A DNA stretch of 46,988 nucleotides from a bacterium (GTDB lineage Bacteria; Actinomycetota; Acidimicrobiia; Spongiisociales; JAENVV01). The translations under genes were made by a program, and so were the position numbers. Of this stretch, positions 14,419-21,129 are shown piece by piece (positions within the stretch are counted from its first letter, which is position 1; each line of letters opens with the position of its first letter). The stretch is taken from the NCBI GenBank assembly GCA_024641305.1, contig JAHEDI010000026.1, positions 1-46,988 of the forward strand, given 5' to 3'. The notes under the pieces were generated by a model that had not been told where the DNA came from, ran no database searches, and was given only the letters and a program-made list of their open reading frames with translations.

Positions 14419-15261
14419 TCAGGGGGCGACCAAATCGCCGTAGGCATCAGGTCGACGATCCCTGAAGAACGCCCATTGCTGGCGAACCTCATCGACCATG
14501 TCCATGTCAAGATCTCTGACCACGAGTTCTTCGGCGGTGTCGGAAGCCGCCTCTCCGACGATCTGGCCCCGGGGGTTGACGAAGTAGGACGATCCGTAGA
14601 AGTCGTTGTCGCCGTACTCCTCCTGGCCGACCCGGTTGATGGCCCCAATGAAGTACTCATTGGCAACCGCGGCGGCGGGCTGTTCGAGATTCCACAAGTA
14701 CATGGACAGGCCCCGGCTGGTTGCCGACGGGTTGTAGACGAGTTTGGCGCCATTCAGGCCCAGAGCCCGCCAGCCCTCCGGGAAATGACGGTCGTAACAG
14801 ATGTACACGCCAATCCGGCCGACGCTGGTATCGAACGTCGGGTAACCCATGTTCCCGGGGCGGAAGTAGTACTTCTCGAAGAACCCCTTTACGTGGGGGA
14901 TATGGGTCTTACGGTATTTGCCAAGGTAGGTGCCGTCCGCCTCGATGACCGCCGCAGTGTTGTAGTAGAACCCGTCGTCTTCTTTCTCGAACATCGGAAT
15001 GACCAGAACCATTTCCGTTTCCTTGGCGAGAGCCGTCATGGCAGCCATGGTTGGACCGTCAGGGATGGGTTCGGCCGTGGCCAGATGTTCGTCGCTTTGC
15101 ACCTGGCAGAAATAGGGGGCATCGAACAACTCCTGGAAGCACATGATGCGGGCGCCGTCGTTGGCGGCTTCGCGGGCGTAGTCCATGTTCTTCTTGAGCA
15201 TTGTCTCTTTGTCGCCGGTCCATTCGGTTTGAACCAAAGCTGATCGGAGAATGTTCGCCAT
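14419..15261 (-). CDS. beta-ureidopropionase / N-carbamoyl amino acid amidohydrolase (nitrilase family)
   Basis: 280 residues with the complete nitrilase-superfamily triad: Glu44 in CFQELFDAPY, Lys118 in GKYRKTHIPHV, and Cys155 in VYICYDRHFPE. Context residues such as FFEKYYFRPGN and NPSATSRGLSMYLW are typical of beta-ureidopropionase-like enzymes. It would hydrolyse N-carbamoyl-beta-alanine (or a D-amino acid carbamate) to the amino acid, CO2 and ammonia. Start MANIL at 15261 is preceded by GAGGAGT at good spacing; the longer in-frame start at 15429 has none and no homology-like extension. It is the first gene of the minus-strand catabolic run. Confidence 0.9.
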   Translation of the reverse strand: MANILRSALVQTEWTGDKETMLKKNMDYAREAANDGARIMCFQELFDAPYFCQVQSDEHLATAEPIPDGPTMAAMTALAKETEMVLVIPMFEKEDDGFYYNTAAVIEADGTYLGKYRKTHIPHVKGFFEKYYFRPGNMGYPTFDTSVGRIGVYICYDRHFPEGWRALGLNGAKLVYNPSATSRGLSMYLWNLEQPAAAVANEYFIGAINRVGQEEYGDNDFYGSSYFVNPRGQIVGEAASDTAEELVVRDLDMDMVDEVRQQWAFFRDRRPDAYGDLVAP

Positions 15262-15449
15262 CGATGACTCCTCGTCCTCGCTGAGTGCGTATCGGGGTAC
15301 TTTGTCTCGTATCGTGGTCGATGCCGTCGATCGGCGACATCGGACCGAATTCGTCCCGATGCCGATCCTACCGCGTACGGGGCGGCGATGGACGGTTCGC
15401 CAACCCCATCTAGGGGAGTTGCCGATCAAAGGCTTGGGAGTGGGGCGTT

Positions 15450-15455
15450 TAGGCT
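15450..15455 (+). promoter_or_regulatory. -10 element of a leaderless promoter for the hydroxyacid dehydrogenase gene
   Basis: TAGGCT, six bases (GCTCAC), then ATG 15462. This region also lies upstream of the divergent catabolic run. Confidence 0.5.
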
Positions 15456-15461
15456 GCTCAC

Positions 15462-16427
15462 ATGGCTGACGTCACGGTGGTTGTCCAGGCTGGCGAATTC
15501 CGCCGGGATCTTGCTGCGCTGGCCGCGCAGGGTCCGGATGTCGAGGTTCGATTCGCCAACTCGGTCGAAGAGCTCGGTAGCGCACTGGAAGGAGCCGATG
15601 TGTTGTTCGGCTTCGATTTCAAGGGCAAAATGCTGCCTCAGGTCTGGGAAGCGGCCCGTGACCTTCGATGGATTCAGTGGGCCGGAGCGGGTGTCGATGC
15701 GTTGCTCTTTCCTGGCTTGGTGGACTCGGACGTCACGATCACGAACGCCGGGGGCATTTACGACCAACCAATTGCCGAACACGTACTGGCCTTGATACTC
15801 GCCCAGGCCAAGCGCCTCCCCGACGCAGTGCGTAATCAGCTGGATTCCAGTTGGCGGTATCAAAGGATCAAACCGGTGGCCGGGTCGACGGCTGTGGTCC
15901 TCGGGGCCGGAGGGATCGGTAGGGCGATCACCCGACTCCTCGGACAAATCGGGATAGAGGTGGCCCTGTTGGCGACCTCCGACAGGGCGGACGAGGAGTT
16001 TGGTCAGGTCTTCTCCTGGTCGAATCGGGACCTCTCTGAGGTGGATTGGCTCATTGTCGCTGCACCGCTAACCGACGCAACGACCCGAATCGTGGGTGCC
16101 GGGGTTCTGGCGGAACTTCCGTCGACCGCAGTGGTAATCAACGTCGGGCGCGGGGCCACCATCGATGAACCGGCCCTCGTCGAAGCCCTTTTCGATGGTC
16201 GGTTAGCTGGAGCGGGGCTCGATGTTTTTGAGCTGGAGCCACTTCCGGCCACGTCGCCACTGTGGGCGATGAAGAACGTGATCATCACCCCTCATCATGC
16301 GGGGGATGTAGAGGATTTCCCGCAACGAGTGAGCCAGTTGTTCCTCGCAAACCTCACCCGTTACCGAACCGGGGAACCGTTGATCAATGTGATCGACAAA
16401 CGGCTCGGCTACCGGGCGCTTCACTGA
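15462..16427 (+). CDS. D-2-hydroxyacid dehydrogenase (NAD-dependent)
   Basis: 321 residues of the formate/glycerate dehydrogenase family. The NAD loop is VLGAGGIGRAI near residue 146. The catalytic Arg is in INVGRGATIDE, the Glu in AGLDVFELEPLP, and the His in VIITPHHAGD. The N-terminal half carries the substrate domain with WIQWAGAGVDALL and ITNAGGIYDQPIAEHVLALIL. It should reduce or oxidise a 2-keto/2-hydroxy acid in the cytosol; the exact acid is unknown. It is divergent from the pyrimidine-type catabolic run and may process a related acid, but that is only positional inference. It overlaps the end of the convergent gene at 16421 by seven bases. Confidence 0.9.
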   Translation: MADVTVVVQAGEFRRDLAALAAQGPDVEVRFANSVEELGSALEGADVLFGFDFKGKMLPQVWEAARDLRWIQWAGAGVDALLFPGLVDSDVTITNAGGIYDQPIAEHVLALILAQAKRLPDAVRNQLDSSWRYQRIKPVAGSTAVVLGAGGIGRAITRLLGQIGIEVALLATSDRADEEFGQVFSWSNRDLSEVDWLIVAAPLTDATTRIVGAGVLAELPSTAVVINVGRGATIDEPALVEALFDGRLAGAGLDVFELEPLPATSPLWAMKNVIITPHHAGDVEDFPQRVSQLFLANLTRYRTGEPLINVIDKRLGYRALH

Positions 16428-16678
16428 GACGGCGTTTCCCAGTCGGTCTGGCGAATCAGCCACACGGCAGTCGCGACGAGGAATAGCGCCAACCCGACGC
16501 CGAGAGCGAAACGAGACGGATCCAGAGGTGGGGGCGCAGGCGGTGGGGGTGAATACCGGACCGGTGAGGTCCCATCGAACCCACGCACCAGCGGTAGAAA
16601 CAGGAGAGAGGCCGGGACTCCGCCAAGTGCGATGATGGCAATGGCCCACCCCTCCCAGCCGACCCGATTGCTACTCAT
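16421..16678 (-). CDS. small two-helix membrane protein coupled to the anti-sigma gene
   Basis: About 85 residues: a hydrophobic segment (GWAIAIIALGGVPASLLFLPLV), a proline-rich linker (YSPPPPAPPPLDP), a second hydrophobic segment (FALGVGLALFLVATAVWLI) and a short polar tail. It starts with ATG overlapping the stop of the upstream membrane gene (ATGAGTAG), so the two are translationally coupled and this belongs to the ECF sigma operon. An in-frame ATG at 16705 is inside the upstream gene and less likely. Family and function are unknown. Confidence 0.65.
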   Translation of the reverse strand: MSSNRVGWEGWAIAIIALGGVPASLLFLPLVRGFDGTSPVRYSPPPPAPPPLDPSRFALGVGLALFLVATAVWLIRQTDWETPSQ

Positions 16679-17288
16679 CGAAGGTGGGAACCTGTTCGGC
16701 GTCAAGTCGGCGGTTCAAGGAGAACAACCGACCGATGACCGGCATGAGGATGATATTTGCTCCGTGCAGAACGCCGATGATGAGGAGAATGCCTCCCAGA
16801 CGGGCGACCTCCCATTGCAGTTGCGCCGGTCCCACGGTGTCGGTCCAATCTTTCTCCTGTTGGAAACGAAGCGAGAACAAGATGTAGGCACCGAAGATCA
16901 GGTAGTAGACGATATCGGCCAGCAGGATGAAGCTCTTTCCGGTGGCCGGATTGGCCCTGAACACATCGGCCGCATAGGCACGGCCGAATCGTTTGATGAA
17001 TGGCCCAAGCCAGAGGGCAAGCCCAATGAGTACGACCGTAGTGATCGCTTCGAGTACCCACCAGTTCATAAGTAGTCTCCCTTGTTCATAGGTTGATGTT
17101 CCATATACGATTGAAATGAATGCTGTCGTCAGCAACGCGATCACTCCGATACGGGCTCGAAGGCGGCTCCGACGTAGCCGGTCATCGGCGATCGACCCGC
17201 GGACTCTGGCGAACAGGTCAGGGGCCGGTTGAGTTGCGATGGCATTGGCCATGAGAGCGTCGTGCAGGCGCTGCTCAATTGTCGTCAT
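16671..17288 (-). CDS. membrane protein, candidate anti-sigma factor
   Basis: About 205 residues. The N-terminal 55 or so residues are cytosolic and helical (MTTIEQRLHDALMANA.., PAPDLFARVRGSIADDRLRRSRLRAR), resembling the short sigma-binding segments of anti-sigma factors. They are followed by four hydrophobic segments (IGVIALLTTAFISIVYG, WWVLEAITTVVLIGLALWL, FILLADIVYYLIFGAYILFSL and LGGILLIIGVLHGANIILMPVI). Its ATG lies inside the sigma gene and the two overlap by 14 bases, the classic sigma/anti-sigma arrangement. Four membrane segments are more than the usual single one, so the sensing mode may differ. The anti-sigma role rests on context plus the N-terminal segment. Confidence 0.65.
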   Translation of the reverse strand: MTTIEQRLHDALMANAIATQPAPDLFARVRGSIADDRLRRSRLRARIGVIALLTTAFISIVYGTSTYEQGRLLMNWWVLEAITTVVLIGLALWLGPFIKRFGRAYAADVFRANPATGKSFILLADIVYYLIFGAYILFSLRFQQEKDWTDTVGPAQLQWEVARLGGILLIIGVLHGANIILMPVIGRLFSLNRRLDAEQVPTFDE

Positions 17289-17856
17289 GTTCGCCCTCCA
17301 ATAGCTGCGCCAATGAAGCCAGGCCACGTTGCTGTTGGGTCTTCACCGTGTTGACCGAAACGCCGAGAGTTGCGGCGGTTTCCGCAACGGAGAGTTCCAT
17401 GTAATACCGGAGAACCAGCACGTTGCGCTGGCCCGGGGCTATCTGTCGCAAGGCAGCGACGACGACCCGTCGGTCGTCATCGGCCGCTACATGATCCTCG
17501 AGGCCGGGAGGTTCCGGATTGGCAGGTGGCCGGTGGCGGAGAGACATCAGTCCCCGGCGGTTGTGATCTCTGGCCAGGTTCAGCACGATTGACCGGAGAT
17601 ACGGTTTGATTTTGTCTTGATCTTGTACGCGGTGAGCCGATCTCGACAAGCGGATGAAAGCTTCCTGAACGAGGTCTTCGGCGGCGGTCCGGTCATCAAC
17701 GAAGAAGCGGGCCAACCGGACAAGGTTGGTGGCTTCTTCTGTGAACAGCTGGCCAAGCATTCTGTTGAGGTCGACCAGTTCGTCGGCGCCCGCCAACGGG
17801 GTGTCGACCATCGAACGAAATATCCTGTGCGGGACGCGCAGATCCAATACCATCAT
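17275..17856 (-). CDS. ECF-type RNA polymerase sigma factor
   Basis: About 193 residues with sigma-2 (LVRLARFFVDDRTAAEDLVQEAFIRLSRS..KIKPYLRSIVLNLARDHNRR) and sigma-4 (RQIAPGQRNVLVLRYYMELSVAETAATLGVSVNTVKTQQQRGLASLAQLL) regions and no region 3, so it belongs to the ECF class. The start is placed at ATG 17856 because a TGTCACC-N18-CGTC promoter ends seven bases upstream, making a leaderless transcript likely. ATG 17853, or ATG 17811 (with a weak AGGA), would give a shorter N-terminus. The downstream overlapping gene is the candidate anti-sigma factor. An identical promoter pair faces the SOD-like gene on the other side, which suggests that this sigma controls itself and that gene. Confidence 0.88.
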   Translation of the reverse strand: MMVLDLRVPHRIFRSMVDTPLAGADELVDLNRMLGQLFTEEATNLVRLARFFVDDRTAAEDLVQEAFIRLSRSAHRVQDQDKIKPYLRSIVLNLARDHNRRGLMSLRHRPPANPEPPGLEDHVAADDDRRVVVAALRQIAPGQRNVLVLRYYMELSVAETAATLGVSVNTVKTQQQRGLASLAQLLEGEHDDN

Positions 17857-17863
17857 TGCTACC

Positions 17864-17892
17864 GACGTTTGGATGGTGCGCCACGGGTGACA
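17864..17892 (-). promoter_or_regulatory. ECF-type promoter toward the sigma gene
   Basis: Minus-strand TGTCACC (17892-17886), an 18-base spacer, then CGTC (17867-17864). It is identical in both elements and in spacing to the promoter on the other strand. TGTCAC..CGTC resembles the consensus I recall for ECF41-like sigma factors. Confidence 0.65.
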
Positions 17893-17913
17893 TCCAAAAA
17901 AAGATGTTGTGGC

Positions 17914-17942
17914 TGTCACCCGACTCCACCTTGTACTCCGTC
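17914..17942 (+). promoter_or_regulatory. ECF-type promoter toward the SOD-like gene
   Basis: TGTCACC (17914-17920), an 18-base spacer, then CGTC (17939-17942). The two divergent -35 boxes make the inverted repeat CGGGTGAC (17884-17891) / GTCACCCG (17915-17922). A second inverted repeat, ACTCCAC (17923-17929) / GTGGAGT (17944-17950), overlaps the spacer and -10 and may be an extra regulatory site. Confidence 0.65.
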
Positions 17943-17979
17943 TGTGGAGTGACGGATCAAAAGAAACAAGGAGGGTCCG

Positions 17980-18477
17980 ATGAAAACCCATCGATCGATG
18001 GTCATTGTGGCAATACTCGCACTCGGGTTGCTCTCGACAGCGGCCGGAAATCGTATTTTCTCGAAAGCGTCATTGTCGGACGTAAGCGTGGTGACGGTCG
18101 ACCCTACCGATGGCGCCTGGGCGGTAGCTTCGGCAACGGTCGGCGGCGGCCAAACCGTTGTCGTCCTCAACGTGAAGGATCTCGATCGATCCGAGGCAGG
18201 ACGCCGATTGGGCGCACACGTTCATGTAGGGCCGTGCGTCGGCGGCAACGGTGCGGCGGCGCTCGGCCACTACCGGATGGCGGGAGCGGCAGTTTCGTCA
18301 GAAACTGAGGTCTGGCTCGATTTCACCATTTCCAATGGTGGGACAGGCCACGCCACGGCGATCGTCCCATTTGAGATCGCACCGGGTGACGCCCACTCGA
18401 TCGTCATTCATCACGACCCGACGGCCGACAACGGGGCGGCCGGCGCCCGGTTGGCCTGTCTCCCGCTGGAATTCTGA
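17980..18477 (+). CDS. secreted Cu/Zn-superoxide-dismutase-like protein
   Basis: 165 residues with an N-terminal signal segment (MKTHRSMVIVAILALGLLSTAAG). The rest follows the SodC beta-barrel: GAHVHVGPC (the HxH copper pair and a cysteine), ALGHY (third His), IVIHHDP (the late copper His), and NGAAGARLACLPL, the typical C-terminal block with the second cysteine of the disulfide. The zinc-loop residues of classical SodC (His/His/Asp between the third and fourth His) are not seen, so this may be a copper-only or non-enzymatic member. An AAGGAGG ribosome site precedes the ATG. The gene is divergent from the ECF sigma gene and has a matching promoter. A membrane protein gene follows with a TGATG overlap. 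Confidence 0.75.
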   Translation: MKTHRSMVIVAILALGLLSTAAGNRIFSKASLSDVSVVTVDPTDGAWAVASATVGGGQTVVVLNVKDLDRSEAGRRLGAHVHVGPCVGGNGAAALGHYRMAGAAVSSETEVWLDFTISNGGTGHATAIVPFEIAPGDAHSIVIHHDPTADNGAAGARLACLPLEF

Positions 18478-19073
18478 TGGTTGCGATGATCAGGCGCCGG
18501 CCCCTTGTGGCCGGCGCGATCATCGGTCTGGCCTGGGGTGGCATTCTGCGATTGTGGATGCGCTTTATCTCGACCAGCCCCGAGTTCAGTTGGAGTGGGA
18601 CCGGTTTCATTCTGGGAGCGTGTGTCATTGTCGGAGCAACTTTGGGTCTTGCCCGGAAACGCCGTGACGTAGGGGGAGTGGGATGGTGGCGATTATCGAT
18701 ACTGACCTTGATGTTGTTGGGAGCAGGTGGATCGGTCATGTGGCCGTCGGTGGTGCTCGGTGGGGCGGCCATCGGCCGACCACGTCCTCGATGGTTTCGA
18801 GGAGTGCTCGCACTAGCGGCGATCGGCGCCCAGGTCCCTACCGTGCAATCGGCCATTCTTGACAACCCACGAATGAACATGCCCGAAGCCGTCATTGCCG
18901 TTGTCTGGTACGCCCCGATGCTGGCGATCGAAGCGTGGGCGTTCTCCGTGGTGTTTGCGCCAGCCAGCGAGGGCGTGGCTGCCCCCGGCATCCTGAAGAA
19001 AGTTCTTATCGCGACACCCGTGGCGGCCATGACCATTCTTGCAGCCATTGCCATCGGGTTACCGGGGATGTAG
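18477..19073 (+). CDS. multi-pass membrane protein, unknown
   Basis: 198 residues with about five hydrophobic stretches (VAGAIIGLAWGGILRLWM, FILGACVIVGATLGLA, LTLMLLGAGGSVMWPSVVLGGAA, GVLALAAIGAQVPTVQSAIL and PVAAMTILAAIAIGLPGM). No catalytic motif is visible. The ATG overlaps the stop of the SOD-like gene (TGATG), so it is translationally coupled and probably also driven by the ECF promoter. Function is unknown. Confidence 0.7.
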   Translation: MVAMIRRRPLVAGAIIGLAWGGILRLWMRFISTSPEFSWSGTGFILGACVIVGATLGLARKRRDVGGVGWWRLSILTLMLLGAGGSVMWPSVVLGGAAIGRPRPRWFRGVLALAAIGAQVPTVQSAILDNPRMNMPEAVIAVVWYAPMLAIEAWAFSVVFAPASEGVAAPGILKKVLIATPVAAMTILAAIAIGLPGM

Positions 19074-19102
19074 GGCGACGGCCCAAGGTCAGAGCTATGC
19101 GC

Positions 19103-19108
19103 TAGCGT
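19103..19108 (+). promoter_or_regulatory. -10 element of a leaderless promoter for the class IV aminotransferase gene
   Basis: TAGCGT, six bases (GCCTTC), then ATG 19115. Confidence 0.5.
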
Positions 19109-19114
19109 GCCTTC

Positions 19115-20053
19115 ATGCCATCTACCCACCAGGCGATCGCCGACGAGCGAAACGAAGATATTCTGATTTACGTCGACGGTGAGTACGCCCGACGACATGA
19201 GGCCAAGATCTCGGTCTTTGACTCTGCGTTCCTCGTTGGCGACGGAATTTGGGAAGGGATCCGTCTCCACCACGGGCAATTGGCGTTTCTCGATCGTCAT
19301 CTCGATCGCCTATTTTCGGCGTCTGAGCGGACCGGCATAGGGTTGGGAATGGACCGCCATGGCATGAGCGATCTGCTCTATTCCGTGCTCGCCCGCAATG
19401 GCATGACCGATGGGGTCCATGTTCGTCTGATGGTGTCACGAGGCCTGAAGAAGACTCCCTCGCAACATCCTTCCAATCTGGTGGCTGGCCCGACCGTGGT
19501 CATCATTCCCGAGTACAAACAGGCCGATCCGTCGGTGGCGCGCTCGGGCGTCAGTCTATTTACTGCGTCGGTTCGGCGTCCCCCTTCCAACACGCTTGAT
19601 CAGCGAATCAACTGTCATTCGAAGCTACACGAGGTGATGGCATTGATCGAGGCCGTCGATGCGGGGTGTGACGAAGCGCTCATGCTCGACGTAAACGGCC
19701 ATGTGGCAACCTGTAACGCCACGAACTTTTTCGCCGTTGCCGGCGGTCAGGTGTGGACCTCGACGGGGGAGTACTGCCTGCCGGGCATAACCCGGGGCGT
19801 TGTCATCGAGGTGTGTCAGAGCGCCGGCATACCGATTCAGGTTGCTGATTTCGATCTGGATCTCGTCCACGGTGCGGACGAAGCGTTTGTGACGGGCACG
19901 TTCGGAGGGCTTACGCCGGTGCGGGCGGTTGATGGCCATGAATTCGGTGATGGCACGATCGGTCCCATTACATCCAAACTCTCCGAATTGTATGAGTCGG
20001 CCGTGGACGCCGACGTGGCAAAGCGTGCTAGCCACACTGGGGGTGACCGGTGA
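19115..20053 (+). CDS. class IV (branched-chain/D-amino acid type) aminotransferase
   Basis: 312 residues of the BCAT/DAAT/ADC-lyase fold. VFDSAFLVGDGIWEGIRLHHGQLAFLDRHLDRL is the conserved N-terminal block. The PLP lysine is Lys170 in INCHSKLHEVMA. DEALMLDVNGHVATCNATNFFAV is the conserved Glu/Asn block (the usual E of 'E-x-S/N' appears as H-V-A-T-C-N), and VTGTFGGLTPV is the phosphate loop. It transfers an amino group between an amino acid and a 2-keto acid; branched-chain or D-amino acid substrates are possible. The stop overlaps the GTG start of the sulfotransferase-like gene (GTGA), so the pair is made together. Confidence 0.85.
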   Translation: MPSTHQAIADERNEDILIYVDGEYARRHEAKISVFDSAFLVGDGIWEGIRLHHGQLAFLDRHLDRLFSASERTGIGLGMDRHGMSDLLYSVLARNGMTDGVHVRLMVSRGLKKTPSQHPSNLVAGPTVVIIPEYKQADPSVARSGVSLFTASVRRPPSNTLDQRINCHSKLHEVMALIEAVDAGCDEALMLDVNGHVATCNATNFFAVAGGQVWTSTGEYCLPGITRGVVIEVCQSAGIPIQVADFDLDLVHGADEAFVTGTFGGLTPVRAVDGHEFGDGTIGPITSKLSELYESAVDADVAKRASHTGGDR

Positions 20054-20778
20054 GCCGCAACATTTCAATGTGGTCCGGGCCTCGCAACATTTCGACAGCC
20101 ATGATGTACTCGTTTCGGCAGCGCTCTGACACTCGCGTCTATGACGAGCCACTGTACGGGAGTTACTTGACCAGAGTCGTGGGCGTCGCGCACCCCGGAG
20201 TGCAGGAAGTCGTCGCTGCCATGGATTGCGACGCCGAGTCTGTGATCTCCGAGATGCACGCTGAAACCGTCGACGACGTCCGGTTCTTCAAGAACATGGC
20301 CCACCACACGGACGGCCTCGGTCTTGAGCTTCTTGGCGGACTTCAGAACTTCATCTTGTGCCGCCCGCCGGCCGATCAGTTGGTTTCGCTCGAAGCCGGG
20401 ATGACCGGCGCACCGACGCTGCGAGATACCGGATATGAGTACCAGACTGCCATCCTGGATTGGTTGATCGACCATGGTCAGGAGCCGGTGGTCGTAATCG
20501 CCCCGTCGGTGCTGGCTGACCCTGAAGGGGTTCTCCGAGTTCTTTGTGAGAAGCTGAATCTTGAGTGGGATCCTCACATGCTCGAGTGGCCGTCGGGCCC
20601 GAAACCGGAAGACGGGGTGTGGGCGAAACACTGGTACACCAGCGTCCACGCGACGATCGGCTTCGGGGCGCCGCGTCCCATCCGAACGGAGGTACCAGAT
20701 CACTTGCGGGATTTGTACCAAGCTTGCCTGCCGCAGTATGAGCGGCTGGCGACGTATGCAATCAGTGCCGAGTCGTAA
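20050..20778 (+). CDS. sulfotransferase-like P-loop protein
   Basis: 242 residues. The N-terminus MWSGPRNISTAMMYSFRQRSDT fits the 5'-phosphosulfate loop of sulfotransferases in a variant form. VYDEPLYGSYL, a later NFILCRPPADQLVSL segment in the position of the PAPS-binding RxP/S strand, and LNLEWDPHML also fit. The likely role is sulfo transfer or nucleotide binding with an unknown acceptor. GTG 20050 overlaps the aminotransferase stop, so co-expression is certain if the operon is real. The same two domains are, as I recall, fused in plant 'BCAT-like' proteins. Confidence 0.75.
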   Translation: MSRNISMWSGPRNISTAMMYSFRQRSDTRVYDEPLYGSYLTRVVGVAHPGVQEVVAAMDCDAESVISEMHAETVDDVRFFKNMAHHTDGLGLELLGGLQNFILCRPPADQLVSLEAGMTGAPTLRDTGYEYQTAILDWLIDHGQEPVVVIAPSVLADPEGVLRVLCEKLNLEWDPHMLEWPSGPKPEDGVWAKHWYTSVHATIGFGAPRPIRTEVPDHLRDLYQACLPQYERLATYAISAES

Positions 20779-20787
20779 GAGGCTGAC

Positions 20788-21102
20788 ATGAATCGCTCGG
20801 CGCTGGGTATCTTCAGTCTGGTCCTATTTGTTTCGGGGGTGGTCTTGATGACATTCCCGGCCGGTGACGAGAACCTCGGCGGAGTCTTTATCCGGTCCAG
20901 CGTCGTCCTGGGTGCGGTCTGGCTGGTCCTTCCCAACGCCAGGCAAGTGCCTCGCGGGGTATGGGTAGGAATAGGTGTACTGGCTTTCGTGCTGATCGCA
21001 GCTCCGCGCCTTGTGCTGTGGGGAGCTGCCGTGGCAATCTTCAGCTCGGCCACGGGGTTCATCATCAGACCTCGTCGGGGTCGGCCGCCGGACTCCAAAT
21101 AG
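20788..21102 (+). CDS. small membrane protein, unknown
   Basis: 104 residues with three or four hydrophobic segments (ALGIFSLVLFVSGVVLMTF, IRSSVVLGAVWLVL, VWVGIGVLAFVLIAAPRLVLWGAAVAIFSSATGFI) and a basic tail (RPRRGRPPDSK). It starts nine bases after the sulfotransferase-like gene, so it is probably the third gene of that operon. No family was recognised. Confidence 0.6.
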   Translation: MNRSALGIFSLVLFVSGVVLMTFPAGDENLGGVFIRSSVVLGAVWLVLPNARQVPRGVWVGIGVLAFVLIAAPRLVLWGAAVAIFSSATGFIIRPRRGRPPDSK

Positions 21103-21129
21103 TCTGGGGGAGGATCGGTCGCGGCTCAG

